A DNA stretch of 64,000 nt, taken from contig NZ_JH815208.1 of assembly GCF_000296505.1 (NCBI RefSeq), positions 175,157-239,156 on the forward strand, written 5' to 3'. The stretch comes from Schaalia turicensis ACS-279-V-Col4 (lineage in GTDB: Bacteria; Actinomycetota; Actinomycetes; Actinomycetales; Actinomycetaceae). A program made the position numbers and the translations under genes. Positions 15,960 through 26,056 of this stretch are shown here, piece after piece. Under the pieces are notes generated by a model. That model saw nothing but the letters and a program-made list of their open reading frames with translations, had not been told where the DNA came from and made no database searches. The number at the start of each line of letters is the position of its first letter. Positions within the stretch are counted from its first letter, which is position 1.

Positions 15960-16322
15960 TTGGCCACCGTCACGCTTCACAACGACAACTTTGAAACCAC
16001 CGTCGCCGAAAACGCCATCGTCTTGGTTGACTTCTGGGCAACTTGGTGCGGCCCGTGCCGCCAGTTCGGTCCGGTCTACGAAGAAGCCTCCAACAAGCAC
16101 ACCGACATCATCTTCGGCAAGGTCGATACCGACGCAGAGCAGAACCTTGCTCGCGCAGCTCAGATCTCGTCCATCCCGACGATCATGGCGTTCCGCGACG
16201 GCATCGCCGTCTTCCGTCAGTCCGGCGCCCTTCCGGGTGCTGCACTCGACGATCTGATCCAGCAGATCCGCGACCTCGACATGGATCAGGTTCGCGCATC
16301 CATTGCCGAATCCCAGAAGTAA
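15960..16322 (+). CDS. trxA: Thioredoxin
   Basis: 120 residues; TTG start with AAGGAG upstream. The redox motif WCGPC occurs in FWATWCGPCRQFGPVYEE (about residues 24-40), and a cis-Pro motif SSIPTIMAF follows at about 75. Length and motif order fit a cytosolic thioredoxin that reduces protein disulphides with NADPH/thioredoxin reductase (not in this window). Transcribed alone, with a strong hairpin 66 bases after the stop. Confidence 0.93.
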   Translation: MATVTLHNDNFETTVAENAIVLVDFWATWCGPCRQFGPVYEEASNKHTDIIFGKVDTDAEQNLARAAQISSIPTIMAFRDGIAVFRQSGALPGAALDDLIQQIRDLDMDQVRASIAESQK

Positions 16323-16348
16323 CCCGGCAGAAAACCCACCTTCTAGGT

Positions 16349-16377
16349 TTGGCAAGTCGCACTATTAGCGACACACT
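16349..16377 (+). promoter_or_regulatory. Promoter of the histidine kinase gene, leaderless
   Basis: TTGGCA (16349-16354), 17-bp spacer, CACACT (16372-16377), then ATG 7 bases later. A small inverted repeat GTCGC/GCGAC (16357-16371) fills the spacer and could be an operator. Confidence 0.45.
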
Positions 16378-16383
16378 TGGACC

Positions 16384-17208
16384 ATGAGCCACCCGACGAT
16401 GATCTTCACAATCGTCGGGTGGCTTTTGTTTATTGCAACCGCAATCACCCTGATTTACGTCATTTCACGGGCGCACAACGGTGAAAAAACGCGGGGTGCC
16501 ATCCTGCTGAAAAAGAAGAATCACGATGACGAAACAGGCGACGATCTGCTGAGATACCGGCCCGCCATCATCGCCCACGAAATCCGTACTCCGCTGGCAC
16601 TCATCCGCGGAGCCGGCGAACTGCTCGAAGAAGGTCTTGCTGGCGACCTGAACGAACAGCAACACCACTTCGTTCGCACTATGACAACGAACACTCAGCA
16701 GGTCATCGACCTGACCGAGTCAATCATCACCGACCTCAAACTCTCACGTGGCGGAACACTGTCAACCGAGCTCGTCGACGTGAGAGACATCGTTGCCTCA
16801 ACCGCACGAGAAATGCGACGCATCACCGACATCCCCATCCATGTGAACGCGGTCGGGGGAGTCCTCAACATCCACGCGAACGCTTCCATGCTCCGGCAAG
16901 TCATGTGGAACCTGATCAACAACTCACTCCGCCACGGAGACGGCACCTCGCCGATCACGATCAGCGTCGCCTCAACCGAAGATGGCGGAGCACAAATCAC
17001 CGTCGAGGACTCCGGCCCGGGAATTACCCCTGAAACCCAAGAAAAAATGTTCGACGCTTTCACGTCGGAAACCACCGATGGCCAGGGATCCGGAATCGGA
17101 CTGATGGTCTCCCAACGAATAATCGAGGCGCACGGTGGCAGAATTATGGTGGACTCGTTGCCTGAGTGTGGCACGGTCATCCACGTTGTACTGCCGAAGG
17201 GGAAGTGA
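16384..17208 (+). CDS. Sensor histidine kinase
   Basis: 274 residues with one N-terminal membrane helix (about 6-28, IFTIVGWLLFIATAITLIYVIS) and almost no extracytoplasmic part, so the signal is probably sensed in the membrane or through a partner. The phosphoacceptor H-box HEIRTPLALI is at about 62-71. The catalytic domain has the N-box MWNLINNSLRHGDG, D-box VEDSGPGI and G-box GSGIGLMVSQRII. The ATG at 16384 lies 7 bases after a -10-like box; no better start exists downstream before the H-box. The stop overlaps the response-regulator ATG by one base. Context with glpT and a sugar-phosphate-type ABC importer suggests control of phosphorylated-compound uptake (inference). Confidence 0.85.
   Translation: MSHPTMIFTIVGWLLFIATAITLIYVISRAHNGEKTRGAILLKKKNHDDETGDDLLRYRPAIIAHEIRTPLALIRGAGELLEEGLAGDLNEQQHHFVRTMTTNTQQVIDLTESIITDLKLSRGGTLSTELVDVRDIVASTAREMRRITDIPIHVNAVGGVLNIHANASMLRQVMWNLINNSLRHGDGTSPITISVASTEDGGAQITVEDSGPGITPETQEKMFDAFTSETTDGQGSGIGLMVSQRIIEAHGGRIMVDSLPECGTVIHVVLPKGK
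16388..16431 (+). terminator. Rho-independent terminator-like hairpin inside the start of the kinase gene
   Basis: Arms GCCACCCGACGAT (16388-16400) and ATCGTCGGGTGGC (16411-16423) pair perfectly over 13 bp around a 10-nt loop, followed by TTTTGTTT. It would terminate trxA transcripts, yet it begins 4 bases after the ATG of the histidine kinase and encodes the start of its membrane helix. Confidence 0.8.
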
Positions 17209-17900
17209 TGGGACAGCACGCGCTTATCGTCGACGACGAACCCCAGATGCTCTCAATCATCGCCTTCGCGCTGGAAACCCAAGGCTTCACGTGCGAAACG
17301 AAACCCAACACCACAAAAGCCTGGCAATACCTTCAAGATCGCAGTGTTGATCTGGTTGTCCTTGACGTCATGACGCCGACCGGATCAGGCGTTGACCTGA
17401 CCCGACGAATTCGTGGCGCCGGCATGGCGGTTCCGATCATTTTGCTTACTGCCCTTGGTGATGAAGAAGACCGTATCGTTGGCCTCGAGGCAGGCGCCGA
17501 CGACTACGTGACCAAACCCTTCAGTCCCCGCGAGCTCGCACTGCGCGCCCAAGCAATCGTCAGGCGAACCCAGCCTGTACGACAACAAGAATCCGTGCAC
17601 CTCGGGCCCATCACCATCGATGCTGATATGCAACGCATAACCTGGGACGGAGTCGTCATTCCGCTCAGCCCTACCGAACAGCGTGTCCTGACAATCCTAG
17701 CCTCGCGACCAAACCAGGACATCCCCTGGCGAGACCTCCTCAGCGAAGGCTGGTCCACAACCGACCAAGTCGGCGCACACGACATGATCAAAACAACGAT
17801 GTATCGCCTTCGCCGTCAGCTAGAACGTGCGGGCATCGACTCTTCGTGTATCCAGTCGGTCAGGGGACGAGGTTACCGTTTCGTCATCGAGGCCTCATAA
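17208..17900 (+). CDS. OmpR/PhoB-type response regulator
   Basis: 230 residues. Receiver domain: acidic pair in LIVDDEPQM, phosphoacceptor Asp in VVLDVMTP (about residue 51), Thr in LLTALGDEED and Lys in YVTKPFSPREL. The winged-helix DNA-binding domain follows from about 130 (LSPTEQRVLTIL ... MYRLRRQLE ... VRGRGYRFV). The start is the ATG overlapping the kinase stop (TGATG). OmpR-type regulators bind tandem direct repeats, and an imperfect 21-bp tandem repeat is found just downstream, before glpT. Confidence 0.93.
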   Translation: MGQHALIVDDEPQMLSIIAFALETQGFTCETKPNTTKAWQYLQDRSVDLVVLDVMTPTGSGVDLTRRIRGAGMAVPIILLTALGDEEDRIVGLEAGADDYVTKPFSPRELALRAQAIVRRTQPVRQQESVHLGPITIDADMQRITWDGVVIPLSPTEQRVLTILASRPNQDIPWRDLLSEGWSTTDQVGAHDMIKTTMYRLRRQLERAGIDSSCIQSVRGRGYRFVIEAS

Positions 17901-17975
17901 CGCTGACTTTGAGCACTCGCGCTTGATAAGGGGCCTCGTGCCCCCACTGTGTCCGCCAGACTGCGCGCACGCACC

Positions 17976-18017
17976 TAGCCCGCACACTCTGGAACGTAGC
18001 CCGCCCACTTTGGTAAC
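17976..18017. promoter_or_regulatory. Imperfect tandem 21-bp repeat before glpT (candidate response-regulator site)
   Basis: Two adjacent 21-mers (17976-17996 and 17997-18017) both begin TAGCCCGC and agree at 16 of 21 positions. The layout of head-to-tail half-sites two helical turns apart is that of OmpR/PhoB-type operators. It lies about 100 bases before glpT and just after the response-regulator gene. Confidence 0.4.
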
Positions 18018-18113
18018 AGCACTGTTTCCAAACGCCACCAAAACCCGCCCGAATTGTCACCAACCAGAAGACACAATCGTTGAGTCTTAACTCTTCAACT
18101 AAAGGAGACACTG

Positions 18114-19493
18114 TTGTCTTCCCAGTCAAACTCTTTGGGTTTCCTTTCGGCGCCACCGGCAGCACCGCCCGTCAGCCCCGAACGCGTCGACTCGATGTAC
18201 CGCTCATGGCGCTTCAAGGTGTTCATGGGAATCTTCCTCGGATACGCCGGCTTCTACCTGATCCGTAACAATGTGTCACTAGTGTCGGCAATCCTAAAGG
18301 AACACGACATCATGAACGCTGCCGGCATCGGCATCGTTGCCAATGCAGTGCTCTTCGCATACGGCCTGTCGAAGTTCTTTATGGCCATGCTGTCCGACCG
18401 CGCAAACGCACGCTACTTCATGCCGATCGGCCTGGCACTCTCGGCAATCATGAACCTGCTGATCGCATTCGTGCCCGTTCTTTCCGCATCAGTCGGCCTC
18501 TTCGCGATCATGATGTTCATCAACGGCTGGTTCCAGGGCATGGGCTGGCCTCCCTCAGGTCGCGTCCTGGTCCACTGGTTCTCCACCACCGAACGTGGCT
18601 GGATGACCTCGATCTGGAACTGTGCACACAACGTTGGTGGCGCGGGCGTCGGCCTGCTCTCCGCTTGGGCACTCGACACCTTCGCAACCTCCGATGCTGA
18701 CTGGCGTCCCGCCTTCTGGGCACCGGCAATCGCAGCGCTCATCGTCGCCCTCATTGCACTGATCCTTGTCCGCGACCGCCCCGAAGCCCTCGGCCTGCCG
18801 CCGATCGAGGAATACCGCAACGACCCGGCAAAGGTGAAGGAAACCTCGGATATGCCGTGGAAGGAAATGCTGTTCAAGCACGTCCTGACCAACCGCGTCG
18901 TCGTCCTCCTGGCTGTCACCAACGTCTTCGTCTATACGCTCCGCTACGGCGTCCTCAACTGGATCCCGATCTACCTGACCGAACAGGTTCACGGCGTCAA
19001 CGTCAAGGAAGGCATCCTTGGCTTCGCAATCTACGAAGGCGCCGGCATCGCCGGCACCCTGCTCTGCGGCTGGGTTTCCGACAAGATCTTCAAGGGCTGG
19101 CGTTCAGGCGCAGGCATCCTCTTCCTGGCAGGCGTTGGCATTTCTCTTCTCGCCTACTGGCTCATGCCTCACAGCGCCCCCATCTGGGTCTTCTACCTGC
19201 TCATCGCCGTCATCGGTGGCCTGATCTACGGCCCGGTCATGCTGATCGGTCTTCAAGCAATCGACCTTTCACCCACGAATGTTGCGGGCACCGCAGCTGG
19301 CTTCACCGGCCTCTTCGGATACCTGCTCGGCGCAACCCTGGCATCGTCCGGCGTTGGTCTGCTGATCCACAACTTCGGCTGGAACATCGCCTACGGCTTC
19401 CTTATTGTCGTTGCCGTCGTCGCCGTCATCCTGATGATGATCGTCGGCAAGGAGGAACGAGCCCTCATGAAGCGTCACGTAGCCAATAAGTGA
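18114..19493 (+). CDS. glpT: GlpT-type organophosphate:phosphate antiporter (MFS)
   Basis: 459 residues with 12 predicted membrane helices; TTG start with AAAGGAG upstream. It matches the OPA family closely: SMYRSWRFKVFMGIFLGYAG, WFQGMGWPPSGR, IWNCAHNVGG, LGLPPIEEYRND and GTAAGFTGLFGYLLG. The residues known to bind phosphate in E. coli GlpT are present in equivalent places: Arg in FYLIRNN, His in CAHNVGG and Arg in TLRYGVLNW. Glycerol-3-phosphate is therefore the likeliest substrate; hexose phosphate (UhpT) is the alternative. It lies between a two-component system and a sugar-phosphate/iron-type ABC importer on the same strand. Confidence 0.82.
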   Translation: MSSQSNSLGFLSAPPAAPPVSPERVDSMYRSWRFKVFMGIFLGYAGFYLIRNNVSLVSAILKEHDIMNAAGIGIVANAVLFAYGLSKFFMAMLSDRANARYFMPIGLALSAIMNLLIAFVPVLSASVGLFAIMMFINGWFQGMGWPPSGRVLVHWFSTTERGWMTSIWNCAHNVGGAGVGLLSAWALDTFATSDADWRPAFWAPAIAALIVALIALILVRDRPEALGLPPIEEYRNDPAKVKETSDMPWKEMLFKHVLTNRVVVLLAVTNVFVYTLRYGVLNWIPIYLTEQVHGVNVKEGILGFAIYEGAGIAGTLLCGWVSDKIFKGWRSGAGILFLAGVGISLLAYWLMPHSAPIWVFYLLIAVIGGLIYGPVMLIGLQAIDLSPTNVAGTAAGFTGLFGYLLGATLASSGVGLLIHNFGWNIAYGFLIVVAVVAVILMMIVGKEERALMKRHVANK

Positions 19494-19509
19494 CCTTCTT
19501 CCCCGATGT

Positions 19510-19549
19510 GTATCGCCGGCGACTTCCCAATCTTGGTCGCCGGCGATAC
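19510..19549 (+). terminator. Hairpin after glpT
   Basis: Perfect 14-bp arms GTATCGCCGGCGAC (19510-19523) and GTCGCCGGCGATAC (19536-19549) with a 12-nt loop. No U-tract follows, so it may slow or partly end transcription. A TAGTCT box (19563-19568) right after it, 8 bases before the next ATG, gives the ABC genes their own leaderless promoter. Confidence 0.6.
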
Positions 19550-19575
19550 TGCATCCTCGCACTAGTCTGGTTCCT

Positions 19576-22122
19576 ATGAAATCCCTACGCCAAAGCCGCC
19601 TCAGTTCACTGATCGCGGTGGCGGTCGTGGGGATCATCAGCATCTCGCCACTCTTTCTTCTTTTCGCAGACTCAAAGCCGGGCCTAAGAATCCTGTGCTC
19701 CAACACGTCAACGGTGTGCGAAGCTCTAGCTAGGCGCTACGAGCAACGCGAAGAAACAAGCGTCGACGTCGTACGAGTACCAACGTCAGAAGCCCTTGCT
19801 CGTCTGATATCAACCCGTGCCCACTCAGAATTCGACGTCTGGGTTGGTGGTCCAGCCGAAGCGCACGTCCAAGCCGAAAACCTCGGACTACTTCGCCTTG
19901 CCCCGGACGTTGACACCAGTGGGCTACCCGATGCTTTCCACTCTCGATCGTGGTTCGGGATTTACGGTGGCATCTTGTCCTTCTGCCAGTCACGAACGGT
20001 CACACATTCCCCAGAAGGTCTTCGAAGGTGGCAGGACCTGTCATCAACTTCCCTCCCCCTGATCGTCCCTTCTCCCCTGACCTCGGGAACAGCAGCAACA
20101 TTCTTGAACGTGCAGAAAGAACGCTTCGGCAGTCCCTCGCAAGCAATCCAATTCCTGCGCCAAGTCGACGCTCACACCCTGACCTACGTGAACTCAGGAA
20201 CCGACCCCGCACACCTTGTCGCAATCGGACGCTCACCCGCATCCATCACTTTCGACAACTACTGTCGCCTTGAAGCACACCATGGCGCCGACGTCATGGT
20301 CACCTACCCACTTGACGGAACCGGCTTCGAAATCGGAGCAGCATCTCTTCCCCGACGCACTCGCGAATCCGAGGACGCACAAAAGTTCCTGCAGTGGGTT
20401 GTCAGCGACGAAGGACAGGCGCTCGGTGCCGAGGTCGCAGACCAATCCCCCGTCAGTACGCGCCTCCCCGAACACATTTCACGACGTCTTGAAACACTCG
20501 GAATATCAATCTTCGGCGATGATCCCAGCGCGGCCTCCCTTCAGCGCGCCACCCTGATTAAGCGATGGACGAAAGACGTCTACCTTCCATCGTCCACCCA
20601 GGACGCACCCGCCCCCATTGGCGCGCCCCGCGCCAACCACCACGTGTCAGACACTGAATCTTTACCTCTAGCCGATGAACTGTCATGGAGTGACCTCGTC
20701 CCCACTGCCATTCGCACGCTGAAAATCAGCACGTTAGCCGGACTGGGCGCGACAATCCTCGGAATCGCAATCGCACTCCCCCTGTACCTGCGCTCCCGAC
20801 GAACATTCATCTGGATTCTTCCAGCACTCTTGCCTGCACTGATCCCACCGGCAGTCATCGCTCAAGCACTGATCTGGATGGGCGCCCCACCCTACTCGCA
20901 GGCAACAATCGTCGTCGCGCTTGCCATCAACGCAAGCCCCTTCGCTGTCCTCATGCTGAGCTTCATCCTGTCGTCCTTCAACCACGGCGAAGTCCAAACA
21001 GCAGTCACTTTCGGGAGCCCCGAGCGAAACATTTTTAAAAAGCTTCTTGCTCCACGCATCCGAGCAGCCCTGATCCCCGCATTCGCGTTCACCACATTCA
21101 TGGCAGCTTCCGACGTGTCAGCAACAAGCACGAACGCGTCGGCTGAACCGTACCTACCGGTGTTGGCGCTCAATGCGTTGAACTCAGGACTCGATTCTTC
21201 CGTCCCCACTCACATCGCACTCATCTACGTTGGAGTCGCGTCCGCGACCACGTTCATCGTTTTGCGTAGCTTGACGCTGACTCGTTACACAGCCCGGCAG
21301 ACAACGTACCCAACCCCGCTGAAGGAATACCTTCCGACGCTATCCGCAAGCGTCATCCCCTTCGCGTTGATATTCGTAATTATGAGTGCAGGAATCATCA
21401 TCGTGATGCTCGTCGGAGCGTCCAATTGGTTCATCCACACCGCATCTGCGGAACTCTTGGGGCAGACCGTCAGAGAATCACTGCTGATCCTGGGCATCGT
21501 CCCGCTGAGCGCAGCAATAGGATTCTTGATTGCCAGGCACCGCTGGGCATTCCCCCACGCGATCAACGCCCTGTTCCTGACTGCCTTGTTGTCCGCCCCC
21601 ATTGCCGGCGGAATTCTGATTCACTTAGTTTTCCAACACCCGATATCAATCGGCGACCACACGATCCTGCCACGTTTGTTGGGTGGCGGCTCGATTGCGG
21701 GTGGCATGCTGACGGTGGTTCTCACCAATCTTCTTCTTGCCCTGCCGGCCTCATATTTCCTGATGTCGTTCTCACTGCTCTCTGTTCGCCAAGCGATGAG
21801 GACCGCGGAAGAGCTGGGAGCAAGCACTACGCGCACCACTCTCACAGTGGTGATTCCCGCCTTGGCAGGTCGACTGATCGGTGTGTTTGCAGCACTCAGC
21901 GGGTTGCTCATGTGTATGAGCGCCCCCTCGGCGTTCGTTGTCCCCGTCGGTTCCGCGTTCCCAGCCGTTGCGCTTCTTCCACTTGGCATCCACGGCGATC
22001 ACTGGTCAGTGTTAGCTCTTGGCACGCTCGCCGCATCATCTGCCCTCGTCATGATTAGTTTGGGCATCGCATTCATTACCTCAACGACACGTCACTCCGG
22101 ATATGTCAGGAAGGGCCTATGA
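19576..22122 (+). CDS. ABC importer: substrate-binding protein fused to two-domain permease (AfuA-AfuB-like)
   Basis: 848 residues, two proteins in one. Residues about 17-38 are a membrane anchor (LIAVAVVGIISISPLFLLF) in place of a free signal peptide. Residues about 42-310 are a class II periplasmic-type binding domain of the FutA/AfuA kind (EFDVWVGGPAEAHVQAENLG, then SPLTSGTAAT). From about 375 follow two permease halves with roughly 12 helices and two EAA loops (near AVTFGSPERNIFKKLLAPRI and AEELGASTTRTTLTVVIPAL), as in AfuB/FbpB/ThiP. Substrate: ferric iron or hexose phosphates are both known for this family; the adjacent glpT and two-component genes favour phosphorylated sugars (inference). 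It overlaps the ATPase gene by ATGA. Confidence 0.8.
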   Translation: MKSLRQSRLSSLIAVAVVGIISISPLFLLFADSKPGLRILCSNTSTVCEALARRYEQREETSVDVVRVPTSEALARLISTRAHSEFDVWVGGPAEAHVQAENLGLLRLAPDVDTSGLPDAFHSRSWFGIYGGILSFCQSRTVTHSPEGLRRWQDLSSTSLPLIVPSPLTSGTAATFLNVQKERFGSPSQAIQFLRQVDAHTLTYVNSGTDPAHLVAIGRSPASITFDNYCRLEAHHGADVMVTYPLDGTGFEIGAASLPRRTRESEDAQKFLQWVVSDEGQALGAEVADQSPVSTRLPEHISRRLETLGISIFGDDPSAASLQRATLIKRWTKDVYLPSSTQDAPAPIGAPRANHHVSDTESLPLADELSWSDLVPTAIRTLKISTLAGLGATILGIAIALPLYLRSRRTFIWILPALLPALIPPAVIAQALIWMGAPPYSQATIVVALAINASPFAVLMLSFILSSFNHGEVQTAVTFGSPERNIFKKLLAPRIRAALIPAFAFTTFMAASDVSATSTNASAEPYLPVLALNALNSGLDSSVPTHIALIYVGVASATTFIVLRSLTLTRYTARQTTYPTPLKEYLPTLSASVIPFALIFVIMSAGIIIVMLVGASNWFIHTASAELLGQTVRESLLILGIVPLSAAIGFLIARHRWAFPHAINALFLTALLSAPIAGGILIHLVFQHPISIGDHTILPRLLGGGSIAGGMLTVVLTNLLLALPASYFLMSFSLLSVRQAMRTAEELGASTTRTTLTVVIPALAGRLIGVFAALSGLLMCMSAPSAFVVPVGSAFPAVALLPLGIHGDHWSVLALGTLAASSALVMISLGIAFITSTTRHSGYVRKGL

Positions 22123-23231
22123 CAACCTCTACTCACATGAACTCCGGACTGCATGTTTGTGGTCTGGACGTTCACCGTGGCTCACGCATCCTGAGCGACA
22201 TTTCATTCGACGTTGCCCCGGCCGAGATCCTTGCTGTCGTTGGACCATCGGGGTGCGGCAAGACAACGCTCTTACATACCCTTGCGGGCATCGAAGCGGC
22301 CAGAAGTGGTTCCATCGTCGTTGACGGCTCGGACATCACCACTCTTCCCGCAGGAAAACGCCCAACCGGCCTACTTTTTCAGACGCCCTCGTTGTTCAAT
22401 CATATGAACGTCCACGAAAACATTGCTTTCGCGCTGGATAGTACGAATGTTCCCCCTGCTCAACGCGAGTCTTTGATCGATTCGATCATGGTTCGCATGG
22501 GTATCGTCGGCCTAGCATCACGCTACCCCTACCAGCTGTCGGGCGGTCAGGCTCAACGCGTCGCTCTGGCACGGACACTTGTGCGACGACCCTCCGTCCT
22601 GCTGTTGGATGAGCCCCTCGCGCACGTGGGCGCATCCGTTGCGTCAACGATCCGAGCTTCCCTGATTCGCGAGGTTCGACGCTTGGGCAGTGCAGTTCTC
22701 TACGTGACGCACGATGTGACCGAAGCGTGTCTGGTCGCCGATCGAATCATGCTGTTGGATTCGGGGCGGTGCCTGCAGATCGACACCGCGCGGATGCTGT
22801 ATGCGCAACCGAGTTCCATCGAAGTTGCGCACCTGATGGGCATCCCCAACATCGTGTCGGGCACGGTCGAAAGTGTTGATGAGGCTCCCGATTCATCGCT
22901 TCTTCTGGCAACGGTGACGTGTGGGACTGTGACCTATTCGATTCCTGCTCCCCACGACACGAAGCCGGGAGACGTTCAGATCAGCATTCCGCCCGAGAAT
23001 ATTCATTTGACTCCCAGTGCCCCGTATTCGGTGATCGGGCGTCACGGGCAAATCATTTCCGCTTCGTTCGTCAGATCCCATATGTCCTATGACGTAGAAA
23101 CCGAGATCGGGACGTTGGTTGTCCGCACGCCCGACACATCAATTCCCTTTGAAGTCGGTGCACTGGTTGAGTTTGATGTGACGTCGGGGTGGGTGCTTCC
23201 GAGCTCAGATGCGGACAACGAAGTCGCGTAA
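22119..23231 (+). CDS. ABC importer ATP-binding subunit (AfuC/FbpC/PotA-like)
   Basis: 370 residues. Walker A GPSGCGKTTLL (about 44-54), signature LSGGQAQRVALARTL, Walker B LLLDEPLAHVG (the D-loop reads AHVG instead of SALD) and H-switch YVTHDVTEA. The C-terminal ~130 residues form a TOBE-like OB domain, as in FbpC and PotA. It powers the fused binding-protein/permease encoded just upstream, with which it shares an ATGA overlap; AGGAAGGG serves as ribosome-binding site. A terminator follows immediately. Confidence 0.92.
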   Translation: MTTSTHMNSGLHVCGLDVHRGSRILSDISFDVAPAEILAVVGPSGCGKTTLLHTLAGIEAARSGSIVVDGSDITTLPAGKRPTGLLFQTPSLFNHMNVHENIAFALDSTNVPPAQRESLIDSIMVRMGIVGLASRYPYQLSGGQAQRVALARTLVRRPSVLLLDEPLAHVGASVASTIRASLIREVRRLGSAVLYVTHDVTEACLVADRIMLLDSGRCLQIDTARMLYAQPSSIEVAHLMGIPNIVSGTVESVDEAPDSSLLLATVTCGTVTYSIPAPHDTKPGDVQISIPPENIHLTPSAPYSVIGRHGQIISASFVRSHMSYDVETEIGTLVVRTPDTSIPFEVGALVEFDVTSGWVLPSSDADNEVA

Positions 23232-23237
23232 AGAAAT

Positions 23238-23269
23238 GGGGCGCTGGGGTTTCATCCCACCAGCGCCCC
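23238..23269. terminator. Terminator hairpin between convergent ABC ATPase and asd
   Basis: GGGGCGCTGG (23238-23247) pairs with CCAGCGCCCC (23260-23269); 12-nt loop. Short T-content follows on the plus side. Placed 7 bases after one stop and 29 before the other, so it can serve both transcripts. Confidence 0.75.
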
Positions 23270-23297
23270 TTCCCTAGGCTTGGCTTGATGCGCCTGG

Positions 23298-24428
<1,131 letters not shown>

Positions 24429-24501
24429 TTAAACTGACGAGGCCACCTAGCGTTTCTCTCCTATTCCCCATAGGGGGGCGAAGCGACGATCGGTGCGCCT
24501 T

Positions 24502-25818
24502 TCAGCGCCCGGTGCCGCCGTAGACGACTGCCTCAGATTCGGTGGCGTCAAGGCCGAATGCCGTGTGGACGGCCTGGACTGCGCGGTCAAGATCGTCGAG
24601 GCGGGTGACAACGGAGATACGAATTTCGGAAGTCGAAATCATCTCGATGTTGATGCCGGCATCAGACAGGGCCTCGAACAGCTTGGCGGACACGCCCGGG
24701 TTGGTGCGCATGCCCGCGCCGACCAGCGAGAGCTTGCCGATGTTCGGGTTGTAACGCAACTGGTCGAAGCCGATTTCGTCGCGCGCAGCTTCAAGAGCGT
24801 TGAGCGTGCGCTGCGCATCGCCTTCGGGAAGCGTGAAGGTCACGTTCGCGCGGGTCGAGTCAGAGACTGGAACGTTCTGAACGATCATGTCGACGTTTGC
24901 GCCGACCTCGGCGCAAATGGAGAAGACGCGCGCTGCCATACCGGGGGTGTTCGGCAGGTTGGTGACGGTGATCTTGTCCTGGGAGCGGTCGTGGGCGATA
25001 CCGGAGATGATTGGCTGTTCCATGGGGTCCTCCTGCGGATCGACAAGTGCGGCTGAGGGAACGAGTCCCTTAAGTTCTGGGTTTGCTGGACCGTCGAAGA
25101 TCCAGGTGCCGTTCTTTTCTGAGAACGATGAGCGGACGTGGAGCGGCACCTTGTAGCGGCGCGCGAATTCGACGGCGCGCAGGTGCAGAATCTTTGCTCC
25201 GTGCGCAGCGAGTTCGAGGGTTTCTTCCTGGGTGACGCGACGCAGACGGTGCGCCTTGGGGACAATACGAGGATCTGCAGAGAACAGGCCGTCGACGTCG
25301 GTGTAAATTTCGCAGACATCAGCGTGCAGGGCTGCCGCGAGCGCGACTGCGGTCGTATCCGATCCGCCACGGCCCAGCGTGGTGACGTCGTCATCTTCGG
25401 AGATTCCTTGGAACCCTGCGACGATGGCAACGTGGCCGTCTTTGACGGTGCGGGCAATGCGTTCGGTTACCAGACCGACGATCTGGGCACGCCCATAGTG
25501 TGAAGTCGTTTTAATGCCGGCCTGAGCGCCGGTGAACGCCTGGGCTTGAACGCCGAGTTCGTTGACTGCCATGGACAGCAGGGACATGGAGATGCGCTCG
25601 CCGGCGGACAGCAGAATGTCCATCTCGCGTTCGGGAGCGTGCTGGGTGATTTGCGCGGCTGTGTCGAGCAGGTCGTCGGTAGTGTCGCCCATTGCGGATA
25701 CGACGACAACGACTTGGTGTCCTGCCTGGTGAGTTTCGACGACTCGGCGGGCGACTCGTTTCATCGCTTCAACATCTGCGACGGATGAGCCACCGTACTT
25801 CTGCACGATGAGTGCCAC
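24502..25818 (-). CDS. lysC: Aspartate kinase
   Basis: 438 residues, GTG start. Kinase motifs VQKYGGSSVAD (residues 5-15) and LGRGGSDTTAVALA (about 149-162), followed by two C-terminal ACT domains (from about 265: ITVTNLPNTPGMAARVF and LSLVGAGMRTNPGVSAKLFEAL) that bind the feedback inhibitors lysine and threonine. First step of the aspartate family pathway. In other actinobacteria an internal start makes a separate regulatory beta chain; a Met-containing region near 245 could do so here, but I did not see a decisive ribosome-binding site. Confidence 0.97.
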   Translation of the reverse strand: MALIVQKYGGSSVADVEAMKRVARRVVETHQAGHQVVVVVSAMGDTTDDLLDTAAQITQHAPEREMDILLSAGERISMSLLSMAVNELGVQAQAFTGAQAGIKTTSHYGRAQIVGLVTERIARTVKDGHVAIVAGFQGISEDDDVTTLGRGGSDTTAVALAAALHADVCEIYTDVDGLFSADPRIVPKAHRLRRVTQEETLELAAHGAKILHLRAVEFARRYKVPLHVRSSFSEKNGTWIFDGPANPELKGLVPSAALVDPQEDPMEQPIISGIAHDRSQDKITVTNLPNTPGMAARVFSICAEVGANVDMIVQNVPVSDSTRANVTFTLPEGDAQRTLNALEAARDEIGFDQLRYNPNIGKLSLVGAGMRTNPGVSAKLFEALSDAGINIEMISTSEIRISVVTRLDDLDRAVQAVHTAFGLDATESEAVVYGGTGR

Positions 25819-26056
25819 GATTCCCCATTTCTTCTTTTACTACGCACCTTCGTGCGTCCTTTCATCCTAGAGATGCGCCCTATCTAGCTCGAGTGCGACC
25901 GCCATACGGGCAAAGGAAACACAATAGGCGGACAAACGAAACATCAATCAGGGCTCTTCTAGGTCACTTGTGCAGGCTCAGGGTTGACAATCGCTTGAGT
26001 CCAAGTCAGCTTTTATGCTGGTCACAGCACGTGACCCGTTGAGCAAGGAGGCTCGC

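Noticed and set aside
25984..26019. TTGACA / TATGCT as ptsI promoter
   Set aside because: The spacing of 24 bp is too long for a standard promoter; no alternative pair was convincing.
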